NCBI GenBank assembly: GCA_938005465.1
Contig: CALLNU010000034.1
Span: forward strand, 1 to 64,000
Direction of reading: 5' to 3'
DNA from: an uncultured Collinsella sp.
GTDB taxonomy: Bacteria > Actinomycetota > Coriobacteriia > Coriobacteriales > Coriobacteriaceae
DNA length: 64,000 bases
The notes below the pieces were generated by a model, which was given only the letters and a program-made list of their open reading frames with translations, had not been told where the DNA came from and did not search any database. The position numbers and the translations under genes were made by a program. This document shows positions 19,101 to 28,133 of the stretch, piece by piece (positions within the stretch are counted from its first letter, which is position 1; every line of letters starts with the position of its first letter).

Positions 19101-19613
19101 CTCGTCGATTACGACGGCTGGCGCCTCTGGAAGGCGGATGTCCCGACCACGGAATCCACCACACTCGAGGCGGAAGAGCTCGACCTTGCATCCAATACCG
19201 TCGTAACGGGCATTCGAATTGAATACGGTGCGGTAGCTGCCGACTTTACGACTCGAAGCGATGCGGATTCTTGGACCCGCGATGATCTCAAAGATGAGCA
19301 CGACGACCTTGACGATGCCAAAGCAATCCCTGGCACAGACGCTCGGGGCGCAGTCGTGCACATGCAGGCAACGTCGGCTTATACGCCCCAAACCGCACTC
19401 ACCAACAGCGCGCGCGTCGATCTTTGCCGCAACGGCGGCGGCGATAAACTTGAGTCACATGACGAGGACCGTGTCATTCAACGCTGTACCCTACCGCAGG
19501 ACCTACCGGCAACAGGATCAGTTCCCATCGCCGCTTGCATCACCGCGCTCCTGACCTCGGGTGCCGCAGCCCTATGGTTCGCTCGCCTTAGGTCGATCCC
19601 AAAGAACCGCTAG
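16182..19613 (+). CDS. thioester-domain, Cna-B repeat surface adhesin
   Basis: 1143 residues. The signal peptide ends near PGAAFA (36). An N-terminal thioester domain follows with YCMN (Cys ~68) and TQLAVW (Gln); in class I thioester adhesins these two residues form a bond that attaches covalently to host targets. Then come about six Cna-B/SpaA-type modules (each with a strand such as LRIVKLD, AGAEF or AGAVFE, and YEVVETQAPAGF), a ~230-residue domain of other type, and a sorting signal LPATG, hydrophobic helix and basic tail (SIPKNR). No sortase or pilin genes are adjacent, so a single-chain wall-anchored adhesin is more likely than a pilus subunit. Confidence 0.9.
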   Translation: MSNAPTHSVHSAIATGPLLLLLFLLFGCLAPGAAFAVDGYDQLGFRTISDDCGPFLIGKYEAQDASIAYCMNQERPGPTKPGGPWLNFDQGWVWLDDEFAAIVCHGYPTATSFGGYHLSPDRARAATQLAVWMLNGTTHVDGTYSYTTAQGKTKSGHFTTDNEVVAAARWLHDSAKSGSIKAAPHRARRYLGAVSGGSKRQDMLYVLPAVSVSFQKQSANAAITSGNNTYQFAGATFDVFESASDARVGTIQMDSNGRAQATLLPNTAYYLVETKAPAGYVPRHDRIAFTTGNDGGRVAIDEQPGTINLRIVKLDTATNAGPQVGSSLAGAEFTCVSQSTPGWAQILTTDESGQATLADVPLGTFTIYESKAPEGYLPSNDSWTYTVGADQLGDSGVVEIESRISDIPIAFDLEISKFKDYGNSDQSGLEQPAEGVVFEVVSNSSQQVVGTLTTNIYGFASTKDQPEAWFGTGKRPAGVHGAVPYDRAGYTIREVPETVPEGFKRAGEWTVGANQISNGAELQYIVDNHALSTHLQIVKRDAQTGGSVPLAGFTFQLLDSNHEPVSQTCWYPAHNVMDTFTTDATGTVTLPESLVPGTYYVRETSAKEPYLVGEEIEVNIPADMNLTPVAIALYYDHAATGNIRIVKTDAVDGSSLAGAVFEIRASGDIVRPDGSIAALDGETVATVTTDETGEARADDLPLGSGTARYEVVETQAPAGFLLDRTSHIVDLTYADQKTPVVEARLNVSDDYTKVDISKVDASGEQEVEGAQLTLYGPDKTEIDSWTSSDKPHRVEHLAPGTYSLREMMSPRTYDLAEEITFEIKDTGEVQSVAMKDAPIEIKGQVDKRQELVQPIEKGLLANGDGKNRATTQTNSDGLFSYTIDARNDSATWVDEFTITDDLECAKDGTARFISIETPVAIGDLNGLCNVWYRTTPLDSTDVDEPANATLDDGHENPWLESDEVKESLGEDCRLVDYDGWRLWKADVPTTESTTLEAEELDLASNTVVTGIRIEYGAVAADFTTRSDADSWTRDDLKDEHDDLDDAKAIPGTDARGAVVHMQATSAYTPQTALTNSARVDLCRNGGGDKLESHDEDRVIQRCTLPQDLPATGSVPIAACITALLTSGAAALWFARLRSIPKNR

Positions 19614-19620
19614 CACGATG

Positions 19621-19660
19621 AAAAAGCGGGCGAGCCAGTCCCCCGGCTCGCCCGCTTTCA
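19621..19660. terminator. bidirectional terminator between convergent genes
   Basis: A 14-bp perfect stem (AAAGCGGGCGAGCC/GGCTCGCCCGCTTT) with T-rich ends in both directions. It serves the adhesin gene and the convergent small membrane protein gene. Confidence 0.85.
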
Positions 19661-19679
19661 ATCATTTAAATCGCCGTAT

Positions 19680-19898
19680 CTACTCTGCAGACGAAGATCC
19701 ACCATCAACGATTGCCTGCTCGGACTCAGGAATCCCATCGGCACCCGTGCTCTGTTCTTGCTCCACCTCTTCGCTGATTGCGGAGGCGGGGGTCGAGCCC
19801 TTCGCACCCACGATGTAGGCAGCCCCAAATCCTAACGCAATGGCAATCAAGGTCAAAATCACGTAGACAGGCCAATGGCGCTTAATATACGAAAACAC
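19680..19898 (-). CDS. small single-pass membrane protein
   Basis: 72 residues with one hydrophobic segment (VYVILTLIAIALGFGAAYIVGA) after a short basic start (MFSYIKRHW), and an acidic Ser/Glu-rich tail. No family recognised. It lies 21 bases after the M28-like gene and is probably co-transcribed with it, so it may be an accessory of that membrane protein. Evidence for coding is the position, the convergent terminator and the clean TM architecture. Confidence 0.6.
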   Translation of the reverse strand: MFSYIKRHWPVYVILTLIAIALGFGAAYIVGAKGSTPASAISEEVEQEQSTGADGIPESEQAIVDGGSSSAE

Positions 19899-19919
19899 GT
19901 TGACTCCTTAGAGCTCCGT

Positions 19920-22900
19920 CTACGAACGGCGGATAACCTCGGTCACGACCTCGGATACCGTAGCAATGTTCGTCGGGTTGACATTGTGGGGCAGGTCGTC
20001 CTCGGTACGAGCGCAAGCCAGACGCGTGCCGTCCACGCCGGCGATGGTGAGGGCTCGGCGGCTCGCCTCGAGCGCGGCATAGGCATCGGTCTTGGCATAG
20101 GGCATCTCGAGCGCGCCACAATCGACATGGAACGACTTGCAGACCTTGCTGACCAGGTTCATGATGCGGCGATCGCCCTTGAGCAGTTGTTGTTCGCCCT
20201 CGACCGTCACAACCGAAAGCCTACCGGCGCCGACGGATTCAAGATTGATGAAGAATACGCCGCGGAGCTTATCGCGATGCGAAGCCAAGAAGGCCTTCAT
20301 GCCGGCGCCATCACAATCCGAGGCGCCCGTTGCCACAAACCAGATATCGTGACCGAGCAGCTCATCATCGCCCATAGAGGCGACAGCCGAGAGCATATCT
20401 TCGGAAGAAGCGCCATCGGAAGACGTAGCGCCACCCTTCCAGCCATCGTTATCGTCCTCGAAGTTATCCCACGAACCGATACCGCGACCGGACTTCTTGG
20501 CATCGTAATCGTCTTCGACGCCCAGCCAGTCACTCATGCTGTCCTGCTCGTTTTTCTTTTTACGGCCGAACAGACCACCCAGGCCGCGCTTACGAGACTT
20601 GGGTGCCGCCGGGGCGGGAGCCGAAATGGTCTCGATCGGCTGCGCACCCGACGCAACGGGCATAGGAGGCGCAACGGGTGCCGATGTGGGTTCGGGACCC
20701 TGGGCAGTAGCAAAGGGATCGTTGACCTGTGCGGAGGGGTCGGGAAGGTCGAACAGCGACGTGCGAGACGCAACGCTTGCCTGCTTCATGGACGGCAGCG
20801 ACGGATCGGGGACCGAAGCCAGCGGAGACGAGGAAGGTGCAGGCGACGGTGCCGACGCCGGATCGGGAACATTCATCTGCGGACGCGGCGATGCCTGGGA
20901 GGAAATCTGGGCCATAAGGTAATCGACCGTTTCGTCCTGAGTGGGAGCGACATTGGCAACCGTGGCACCGGAACCACTCGGGGTCGGCATGGTGAAAATC
21001 TGCGTGGAGTAAGGCCTCGACTCATCCGTCTCGGGAGTCTCGGAAACCGCAGGCACTTCCTCCTGCTCGACCTCGGTCGAATCACCTTGATCGGCTGCCG
21101 CGTATTGCTCTTCGTCAGAGTTGGCCTCAACGGGCTCGTCCTCGGCGACATCTTGGATTTCGGCAGCATCAATAGGCTCGTCATCGTCTGCCGCGTCGCC
21201 CTGCTCATCGGAAACAGGAAGGGGCTCGGCAATCGCGGTGCCCTGCTTTTCAAACGTTATCGTGGAATCGAACTGCGCGGCATCAAACGACATGGTGCTA
21301 TCGACGTGCTCCTGAGCCTCGAAAGACGTCGTCGCCTCAACAACATCCGCGGACGCCGGTTGCTGGGACTCAAAGGACGTTGTAGCTTCGGCGGCGTCGA
21401 CGGGCGCGGACTGCATAGCCTCGTTCTGCTCGAACTCTTGCGCCGCGTGCTCACGTGCCGCCTCGGCTGCCTGCTGCTGAGCGATAGCCTCCTGCTCGGC
21501 AGCCTCGCGTGCGGCAGCGCGCTTCTCCTCGAAATCGTCGACAAATTTCTTGCCCTTTGCAAGCGCACCCTTAAAGAAGTTGGAAGCGCTGGCGCCAATC
21601 GACGAGAACGCGGATGCAATGTCGGCATGGGGCGTTGCCGCGGGAATCTCGGCCGAGAAATCAGTATCGCTCTCGTAAGACACGCGCCTCGGCTGTTCAA
21701 CGTAATCGTCGTCAGACTCGTCCGCAACGTCTTGCGCCGGCGCGGCGGGAGCCAAAATGTCAAGTCCTGCCGCGGGATCGATCGCGGACACCGCCTCGGG
21801 CTCGGCAACGGCAACGGCAACCGCGGCAGACTCATCATCCACGGTGACAGCGGGCGCAGGCGCAGTCACGACGGGGGCAGGCTCGGGCTCAAACGTCGGC
21901 TCCTCGCCCTCCTCGTAATCGAGCGTGCAGGACTCGGGAAGCATTCCGAGCGCACGGATGGCATCCGAACCAAAGCGGATGTTGCCGGCGGCATTGCGAT
22001 AGAGCTTGGGCTCGGGCTCGGCCGCGACAGGCTCCTCCGCCGACTCGGCAGCGGAAACCTCGTCATTGAACTCTTCAGCCTGGACAGCCTGGTTCTGATC
22101 CTCGGGCACGATGGCGCCAATCAGCGTCTCGTCGGCAGACGCACCCTCAAAGCCCTCGATCTGCTCGTCGAAAGCCTCACCCTGTTCGGGCTCGGTCTGA
22201 GTGTCGGGAGCAATCGGCTGACCGAACTCGTCCTCGGCGTAGGTAGGCTCTTCGTACTCGATGGTGTTACCGTAGTCGTTTTGCTGCTGGGCCGCGGCAT
22301 ACTCCGCCGCTGCACGCGCCATTTCCTCGGCACGACGCTTTTGCTCCCCAAAATAGGTATCGAACGGAACATCGTCGGGAAACTCGTTCTCGCCCTGGAA
22401 GGGAGCAACGTTGTCCATAACGCCGAGCATAGCGGCGACAGAAGACTTGTTGCACACCGCGCCGGACGTATAGGGAAGAACGTGGCGGTTAGAGATGATG
22501 TTTGCCGCGTTGGCAAGTGCAACGAGGGAAGCGAGGATCGCGACAATCCACAGCAGAACCTTGAGCGCGCCGGGGAGCGGCAGGATACGCAGGATGGCAA
22601 CGGCAGCAGGGGCAACCGTGGCAACGGGCAACAGCTTGGCGATGAGCGCACGATACGAAGCATAGGGCTCGCGGGCGAGCAGCTCAGCACGGGGAGAGTC
22701 GTAGTGTGCGACAACGACCACCGGGCGGTTGCGCGGAGACGCGAGCGGGCCCGAAGCCTTGTGGTAGGCGATGACATTTTGGCTCACGCCCGTCTTGCCC
22801 AGGCGCGAAACCACGGGGTGGCCCGTGCGCTCGAGCACGTAAAGAACGGCGCCGACAATGGCCAGCAAGGTGCCGACCAAGCCGATACCGCCGCCGATGC

Positions 22901-23117
22901 CCATCAGCAGGGCGCCGGCAAACGCAAGAATACCGGTAACGGCAAATGCCAATCTACTGGGCGCCGGGGCATTGAACTCCTGAACCTCGGGGTCAAAGCC
23001 GTGGTTGCGGAAGATCTGAGCGATATCCTCGGCAGCCAAGCGCTCTTCTTCGCTGCATGCCGGCGTAATGCCGGTGTTCTGCAGCAGGTGGTTAATATAG
23101 TTCTGGGTGTTCGCCAT
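19920..23117 (-). CDS. M28 peptidase-like membrane protein with large internal insert
   Basis: 1065 residues. The start at 23117 (MANTQNYIN) follows GGAG by five bases; the track start at 23267 has none. The N-terminal part (1-240) has M28-like features: VVVVAHYDSP, then SGAVCNKSSVAAML, with four hydrophobic segments interleaved. About 660 residues of acidic Ala/Glu/Pro-rich, apparently disordered sequence follow, including a basic patch SRKRGLGGLFGRKKK. The second half of the M28 fold is at the C-terminus (FVATGASDCDGAGM, NLESVG, DDLPHNVNPTN). Against typical M28 motifs the bridging Asp is Cys or Asn and the catalytic Glu-Glu is Ser-Asp, so it may be inactive or changed in chemistry. Confidence 0.75.
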   Translation of the reverse strand: MANTQNYINHLLQNTGITPACSEEERLAAEDIAQIFRNHGFDPEVQEFNAPAPSRLAFAVTGILAFAGALLMGIGGGIGLVGTLLAIVGAVLYVLERTGHPVVSRLGKTGVSQNVIAYHKASGPLASPRNRPVVVVAHYDSPRAELLAREPYASYRALIAKLLPVATVAPAAVAILRILPLPGALKVLLWIVAILASLVALANAANIISNRHVLPYTSGAVCNKSSVAAMLGVMDNVAPFQGENEFPDDVPFDTYFGEQKRRAEEMARAAAEYAAAQQQNDYGNTIEYEEPTYAEDEFGQPIAPDTQTEPEQGEAFDEQIEGFEGASADETLIGAIVPEDQNQAVQAEEFNDEVSAAESAEEPVAAEPEPKLYRNAAGNIRFGSDAIRALGMLPESCTLDYEEGEEPTFEPEPAPVVTAPAPAVTVDDESAAVAVAVAEPEAVSAIDPAAGLDILAPAAPAQDVADESDDDYVEQPRRVSYESDTDFSAEIPAATPHADIASAFSSIGASASNFFKGALAKGKKFVDDFEEKRAAAREAAEQEAIAQQQAAEAAREHAAQEFEQNEAMQSAPVDAAEATTSFESQQPASADVVEATTSFEAQEHVDSTMSFDAAQFDSTITFEKQGTAIAEPLPVSDEQGDAADDDEPIDAAEIQDVAEDEPVEANSDEEQYAAADQGDSTEVEQEEVPAVSETPETDESRPYSTQIFTMPTPSGSGATVANVAPTQDETVDYLMAQISSQASPRPQMNVPDPASAPSPAPSSSPLASVPDPSLPSMKQASVASRTSLFDLPDPSAQVNDPFATAQGPEPTSAPVAPPMPVASGAQPIETISAPAPAAPKSRKRGLGGLFGRKKKNEQDSMSDWLGVEDDYDAKKSGRGIGSWDNFEDDNDGWKGGATSSDGASSEDMLSAVASMGDDELLGHDIWFVATGASDCDGAGMKAFLASHRDKLRGVFFINLESVGAGRLSVVTVEGEQQLLKGDRRIMNLVSKVCKSFHVDCGALEMPYAKTDAYAALEASRRALTIAGVDGTRLACARTEDDLPHNVNPTNIATVSEVVTEVIRRS

Positions 23118-23315
23118 GTGCGCTCCACATCCATAATCCGACAAATAGGCCCAATGCATGCACATTAGAACCGTATATAGTCGAAAGTATACCCCGAGCG
23201 AGCGCAAACGACCGAATTCGGGCCATCTTAACGCCTCGAGCGGACAAGGATATAGCCTAATCTCCATATCGGACTAAAATCATGGCAGCAAACTACCTTC
23301 TAATGCGAGGATTCT
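23118..23315. other. divergent intergenic region, M28-like gene and WYL genes
   Basis: About 200 bases that must hold both promoters. On the minus strand TATACT appears at 23183-23188, but I find no good -35 partner. No other feature is clear. Confidence 0.35.
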
Positions 23316-24338
23316 ATGACGGCAAGCGACGCGACCGCGACAATTAAAAAGGGAAGTTCGGAGCCCGGTTTCGATAAAACGGCTCAGCGCATCCTCAATC
23401 TTTTCTTTGTGCTCAACAGCTCCCCCGAACCGCTGACGACCGAGCAGATCGTCTTGGATTCTGACCTGGGATATGGCTCGGGCAGTATCGACTCGGATAA
23501 GCGCAAGTTTCGGCGCGATCGTGACAAACTGCTCGAGCGTGGCATCTTAATCAAGGAGGTTCGCCCCGCCGGTGCGCAGGAGACCGAGGAAAGCTCGTGG
23601 ACAATCGACCGCGAGCACACGTTTGCTGCAGGCGGCCTCATCACCGCAGACGACGCCGATATCCTACTCAACGCCATCGACCAGACGCTAGCGGCCGGCT
23701 CTTCCACCTTTGCCGCGCCGCTTGCCGATATTCGCTCCAAAATTGCCTACCTCACCGGCATGTCGGCGGTGGACGAAGTACCGATCCGCCGCTCTCCCAC
23801 CGTCGATGCGGTATGGAGCGCCTTTGCCGAGCGATGCGCGCTGCGATTTTTATATCAGAACGGACGCGGCGAGCAGAAAGAACGTACCGTCTGTGTCTAC
23901 GGCATGTTCGAACGCGAGGGCGTGGCGTACTTCTGCGGCCTCGACAATGTCACCGACGACATCAGGACATTCCGCTGCGACCGTATCGTTCGCGCATGGC
24001 GTCCTTCGAAGGCCTACGCCATCCCTGCGGACTTCAATCTCAACGACTATCTGTTCTTTGAATTCGATTTCGCCGACCGACCGCCCGTTGCAGCCACGTT
24101 CTCGTTCGCCCCTCAGACGCAGATCGATATGATCAACGGCCTCACGCGCGGGCGAGGTGAGCTCACACACACCGATGCGGGATGGATCTGGACCGTTGAC
24201 GTGCGCGACCTTGAAGCCGCCGCCTCATTTTGCATGGCCCACGCCATGGACGGCATGAGGCCCATGGCCCCCAAATCGCTCAAGCAGGCGTGGAACCACC
24301 TCATAGAAAGGACGGTGCACGAGCATGCCCGTGCGTAA
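23316..24338 (+). CDS. WYL-domain transcriptional regulator, first of a pair
   Basis: 340 residues. An N-terminal winged helix (about 20-80; TAQRILNLFFVLNSS...LTTEQIV) is followed by a WYL domain in the middle (ALRFLYQNGRGEQKERTVCVYGMF..GVAYFCGLD) and a WCX-like C-terminus (TFSFAPQTQIDMINGL). WYL domains sense nucleic-acid or nucleotide ligands in several regulators. The gene overlaps the next WYL gene by 14 bp. The paired arrangement resembles PafB/PafC, which activate DNA-damage genes in mycobacteria; that function is inference here. Confidence 0.88.
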   Translation: MTASDATATIKKGSSEPGFDKTAQRILNLFFVLNSSPEPLTTEQIVLDSDLGYGSGSIDSDKRKFRRDRDKLLERGILIKEVRPAGAQETEESSWTIDREHTFAAGGLITADDADILLNAIDQTLAAGSSTFAAPLADIRSKIAYLTGMSAVDEVPIRRSPTVDAVWSAFAERCALRFLYQNGRGEQKERTVCVYGMFEREGVAYFCGLDNVTDDIRTFRCDRIVRAWRPSKAYAIPADFNLNDYLFFEFDFADRPPVAATFSFAPQTQIDMINGLTRGRGELTHTDAGWIWTVDVRDLEAAASFCMAHAMDGMRPMAPKSLKQAWNHLIERTVHEHARA

Positions 24339-25242
24339 ACTCACCAGCGAGCAGAGACTCTCGCGCGCCATCGACATCATGGAGGCCCTCTACGCCGCCG
24401 GCGATGGCGGCATGACACGAACCGAGATTTGCAGCCGCTTTGACATCACGGGGGCGTCGCTCGACGAGATTCTCGAGATCGTCTCGACGCTCGCGGACCG
24501 AGAATCGGGCGCGCGCATCATCTGCGAATGCCGCGGCGAGCGCGTGGCCCTCACTGGTGACGCCGGGCGCGTGCTACCGTTGCGCCTGAGTGCCGCCGAG
24601 GGCGCCGTGCTCAACCATGAACTTGAATCGTTGGGGATCGAGCCGCAGACGGCAGCTCGGATTCGACATGCCCTTCTGCCCGAAGAGCTCGGCTATAACC
24701 AGCGCGTCTTTGACACCGTCAACCACGGGTCGCACTGGCAGCAGCTGAGCTGCGCCATTCAGGACGGTGTTCGTTGCCGCATCTCGTATCGCTCGATGGA
24801 CGACGCGCGGCCACGCGAGCGTCTGGTCGACCCCTTGCGCATTACGGCAAACGGCGACCAAACATACCTGATTGCCTGGGACATCGCGATCGATGAGCAG
24901 CGCACCTATCGCATGGATAAAATCGAGGGACTCACCTTGACGGAAGACTCCGTCGTGCCTCACACACCGGGCGTCGCATCCCTCCACGATTCCCTTGCCC
25001 GGACGCAGCGTAGCGCAAAGCTCTTGATGCCATTCGATATGGCGGAGCATCTGGACTGGGCCGGCATCACCCTAATCGAGCGCAGCGGGGCAGACATGGC
25101 AACGGTAACCGTGCATTACGGCTCCGAGCGTTGGCTACTGAGCCAGGTAATCGCAGCGGGCGGAGCCATCCGCATCTTGGATGACCCCGCCCTGTCAAAG
25201 CGTCTGTGCGATATGGCAAAAACCCTCGTCTGTCCGCTTTAG
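24325..25242 (+). CDS. WYL-domain transcriptional regulator, second of a pair
   Basis: 305 residues with an N-terminal winged helix (SRAIDIMEALYAAGDGGMTRTEICSRF), a WYL core (CRISYRSMDDARPRERLVDPLRI, TYLIAWDIA, RTYRMDKIEGL) and a C-terminal WCX-like domain. It overlaps the partner gene upstream, so both are made from one mRNA and probably work as a complex. Its stop codon shares four bases with the stop of the convergent DinG-like gene, leaving no terminator between them; opposing transcription may interfere. Confidence 0.9.
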   Translation: MPVRKLTSEQRLSRAIDIMEALYAAGDGGMTRTEICSRFDITGASLDEILEIVSTLADRESGARIICECRGERVALTGDAGRVLPLRLSAAEGAVLNHELESLGIEPQTAARIRHALLPEELGYNQRVFDTVNHGSHWQQLSCAIQDGVRCRISYRSMDDARPRERLVDPLRITANGDQTYLIAWDIAIDEQRTYRMDKIEGLTLTEDSVVPHTPGVASLHDSLARTQRSAKLLMPFDMAEHLDWAGITLIERSGADMATVTVHYGSERWLLSQVIAAGGAIRILDDPALSKRLCDMAKTLVCPL

Positions 25243-28133
25243 CGCCGCCGCTCGTGACGTGCGCGCCACAGTTGCAGATAGTGACCGATCTGCGCCGATT
25301 CGATGCGCTGGTAGGAGCTCGTGGGCAGCGACGTTAAGAACTTCTTTCCGTAGCCCTTCGTCACCAGGCGCGGGTCGGCCAGAATCAGCACGCCGCAATC
25401 GGTCGACGAGCGGATAAGGCGGCCGGCCGCCTGCTTAACCTCGAGCACCGCCTCGGGCAGCGAATAGCGCGCCCAAGCGCGGTCTTCGCGCAGGTTGCGC
25501 TCGCACGAGAGCGGGTCCGTGGGGCTCGAGAACGGCAGCTTGGGAATGATGACGCAACGCAGCGTCTCGCCGCTGGCGTCAAACCCCTCCCAGAAGGCCT
25601 TAAGCGCAAAAAGCGACGAGGTCGGCTCGTTGATAAACCGGTCGCGCAGGCGACGAGGAGATGAGTTGCGCTGCTGGCAGTCGAGCTCCAGACCCGCACG
25701 GGCCATCTTGGGCTCAACGCGGGCGTACAGGTCTTCCATGTCGCACCGATTGGTGAACAGTGTGAGCACCGATCCGCCCATGGCAAGATGGGCGTCGACC
25801 AGCACGCGCTCGAGCGCCGTAAGATAGCTCTCGCGATCGCGCGGATCGGGGATATCGCCCGCAACGACTACAGCCATGTTCGAATCGAAGTCGTAGCTCG
25901 AGTCCAAGTGCAGCGATGAGGATGTTGAAGCACCGATGCGATCGAGGCCGACCGCATGGTTAAAGTGTTCAAAGCTTTTGGACACCGTCATAGTCGCCGA
26001 GGCAAAGATAGCCGTGTGAACCTCGGGCAGCCACTCGGTTGCCAAGGCCTCGCCAATGTCGATGCGCTCTGCGGTCATCGACTCTCCGCCGGCACGCAGC
26101 CTGCGATTGACCTGCAGCGAATACACGTAGTGTTCATCGGTGCCATCAATGATGAGTTTGAGGTTCTCGACCAGCTCGTGCAGGCGACGCGAGATATCAC
26201 CCAGGTCAACAACAACCTCGGGCTTGTCGGCGGCGACGGCTTGCACCAGCGCGTCGACGCTCTTGTCAGCCTGTTCCAATGCGTCGATGCCAGTGTAGGC
26301 CGACTGTAAGAAATCATGCCAGTCGTCAGATTCGCGCAGCTCGGGGCCAATCCATAGATTGGCATTGTCATAACCCCCACGCGCACGGCGGCCGAGCTCG
26401 CGAACGCCATCGAACACGTCGGCGATTGCCATGCTCGCGCGCGCAACCGTCGACGTCGCCTTGGCAGTAAGGCCCAGATAGAGCGTAGAGCCCTCGGAGG
26501 TTGCCAAATCACGGGAAACCTGGCTTAGCGCGCCGGTGCTCGAGCCACCCAGGCGCTCAAACAGAACGCGTGATTCGTCCGCCGACACCACGCGCGCCCA
26601 CTGGCGGCGCGCCTCGCGCTCGATGGAATGGGCCTCGTCGATTACCCAATGACGAATCGGAGGTAAAATCCTGCCCTCGGCCGCGACATTGCGGAACAGC
26701 AGGGAATGGTTGGTGACCACCACATCGGCATGCGCCGCACGACGGCGAGCGCCGTGGACCAAACATTTATCAGGGAAAAACGGGCAGAGGCGACGAGCAC
26801 ACTCGCGCGAGGCCGTCGTAAAGTCGGGACGGTTGACGCTGCGCCACCGAATGCCGAGCGAGTCGAGGTCGCCATCGGCTGATTGGCAGACGTACGCCAT
26901 AATGACCGCGACCGCCGTGAGCGTGTCCGCCGGATCGCGCTTGGTGGTAATCTCGACCTGGCCTCGACTCATGCGCTCAAGCTTGCGCAGGCACGGATAG
27001 TGGTCATAGCCCTTGAGAGCGCAAAATGACAGACCACCGTCCAGTTGCTCGGCAAGTTTTGGCAGCTCATGGTACATGAGCTGGTCGGCAAGATTGTTCG
27101 ATTTGGTCGCAATACCAACCGTGATGTTGTTACGGCGTGCTGCCTCGGCAAAAGGCACCAGATAGGCCATCGATTTGCCGACGCCCGTGCCCGCCTCAAT
27201 TACGCGATGTGTGCCCGTGACCAGCGCATCGCGGACCTCGAGCGCCATCGCGATCTGCTCATCACGCGGCTCGTAAGTGGGATACATGCGATTGACCAGG
27301 CCACCCGGCGCATAGTCTGCCTCAATCTCCTCACGACTCGGCATCTTGAGGACCGGCAGTTCGTCGGCGTCCACCCGATCGTCGGCGCGATCGGCCTTGA
27401 GAACGTCAGCACGAGCGGCGCTGAGAGAGAAGATAGAACCAGGGTTCTGCCCCGCCAAGAATGAGAAGATAGGACGATAGGACCAAGGCACATCCGGATG
27501 CATGTCGGCTAGGCGCGCCATGAGGCCCTGGGGCAAGTCGGTGAGCGCCACGAGCAACACACGCCATACGCCACACAGGGCGTCGACGTCGGCATTGGCA
27601 CGGTGTGATACCGAGTCACAGCCAAACAGATCGGCCATAAAAGACAGCTTGTGCGAGGCCAGGCGCGGAAGCGCGATGCGCGACAGCGCCAGCGAATCGA
27701 TCCAGATATCGCTCACGTTGACGCCGCCTTTGACCGACTCGATAAACGAGCGATCGAACGTGGCGTTATGTGCGATCACCGGGCAACCACCGACAAAATC
27801 GGCGAGAGCGGCGACGGCCTCAGCGGCCGACGGGGCATCTGCCACATCGGCATTTGTAATGCTCGTGAGCTCGGTAATCTCGGCGGGAATTAGCTGCTTG
27901 GGATGCACGAAGGTATCGAAGCGGTCGACGATCTCGCGGCCCGAAAGACGGGCCGCCGAGATCTCGATCAGCTCGTTGTCCTGCACCGAAAGACCTGTGG
28001 TCTCGGTATCGAGGACAATCACATCTTCCTCGATAAGGCCGAAGGACTGCGTTTTGGCGCGTTCGGCAAGCGTGGCATAGGAGTCGATGACAAACTGCGG
28101 CGTTCCTGACGAAACCGCGTCCTCGATTAGCAT
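25239..28133 (-). CDS. DinG-family helicase with N-terminal 3'-5' exonuclease
   Basis: 964 residues. The N-terminal DEDDh exonuclease shows DTETTG, HNATFDRSF and HRANADVDA (about 40-210). The XPD/DinG-type helicase follows: Walker A EAGTGVGKS, four cysteines for a 4Fe-4S cluster (one in YPCLRK, three in RECARRLCPFFPDKC), the DEAH box VIDEAHSIE, and motif VI QAAGRLIRS. This fusion is the Gram-positive DinG form, in which nuclease and helicase share one chain. Its ATG lies inside the end of ddl (ATGC-TAA overlap), so ddl and this gene are coupled. Role in DNA repair or replication inferred. Confidence 0.92.
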   Translation of the reverse strand: MLIEDAVSSGTPQFVIDSYATLAERAKTQSFGLIEEDVIVLDTETTGLSVQDNELIEISAARLSGREIVDRFDTFVHPKQLIPAEITELTSITNADVADAPSAAEAVAALADFVGGCPVIAHNATFDRSFIESVKGGVNVSDIWIDSLALSRIALPRLASHKLSFMADLFGCDSVSHRANADVDALCGVWRVLLVALTDLPQGLMARLADMHPDVPWSYRPIFSFLAGQNPGSIFSLSAARADVLKADRADDRVDADELPVLKMPSREEIEADYAPGGLVNRMYPTYEPRDEQIAMALEVRDALVTGTHRVIEAGTGVGKSMAYLVPFAEAARRNNITVGIATKSNNLADQLMYHELPKLAEQLDGGLSFCALKGYDHYPCLRKLERMSRGQVEITTKRDPADTLTAVAVIMAYVCQSADGDLDSLGIRWRSVNRPDFTTASRECARRLCPFFPDKCLVHGARRRAAHADVVVTNHSLLFRNVAAEGRILPPIRHWVIDEAHSIEREARRQWARVVSADESRVLFERLGGSSTGALSQVSRDLATSEGSTLYLGLTAKATSTVARASMAIADVFDGVRELGRRARGGYDNANLWIGPELRESDDWHDFLQSAYTGIDALEQADKSVDALVQAVAADKPEVVVDLGDISRRLHELVENLKLIIDGTDEHYVYSLQVNRRLRAGGESMTAERIDIGEALATEWLPEVHTAIFASATMTVSKSFEHFNHAVGLDRIGASTSSSLHLDSSYDFDSNMAVVVAGDIPDPRDRESYLTALERVLVDAHLAMGGSVLTLFTNRCDMEDLYARVEPKMARAGLELDCQQRNSSPRRLRDRFINEPTSSLFALKAFWEGFDASGETLRCVIIPKLPFSSPTDPLSCERNLREDRAWARYSLPEAVLEVKQAAGRLIRSSTDCGVLILADPRLVTKGYGKKFLTSLPTSSYQRIESAQIGHYLQLWRARHERRR

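Noticed and set aside
19875..23168. 1097-codon open frame on the plus strand
   Set aside because: Exact antisense of the M28-like gene with Arg/Gly/Leu-rich low-complexity translation and no family motif.
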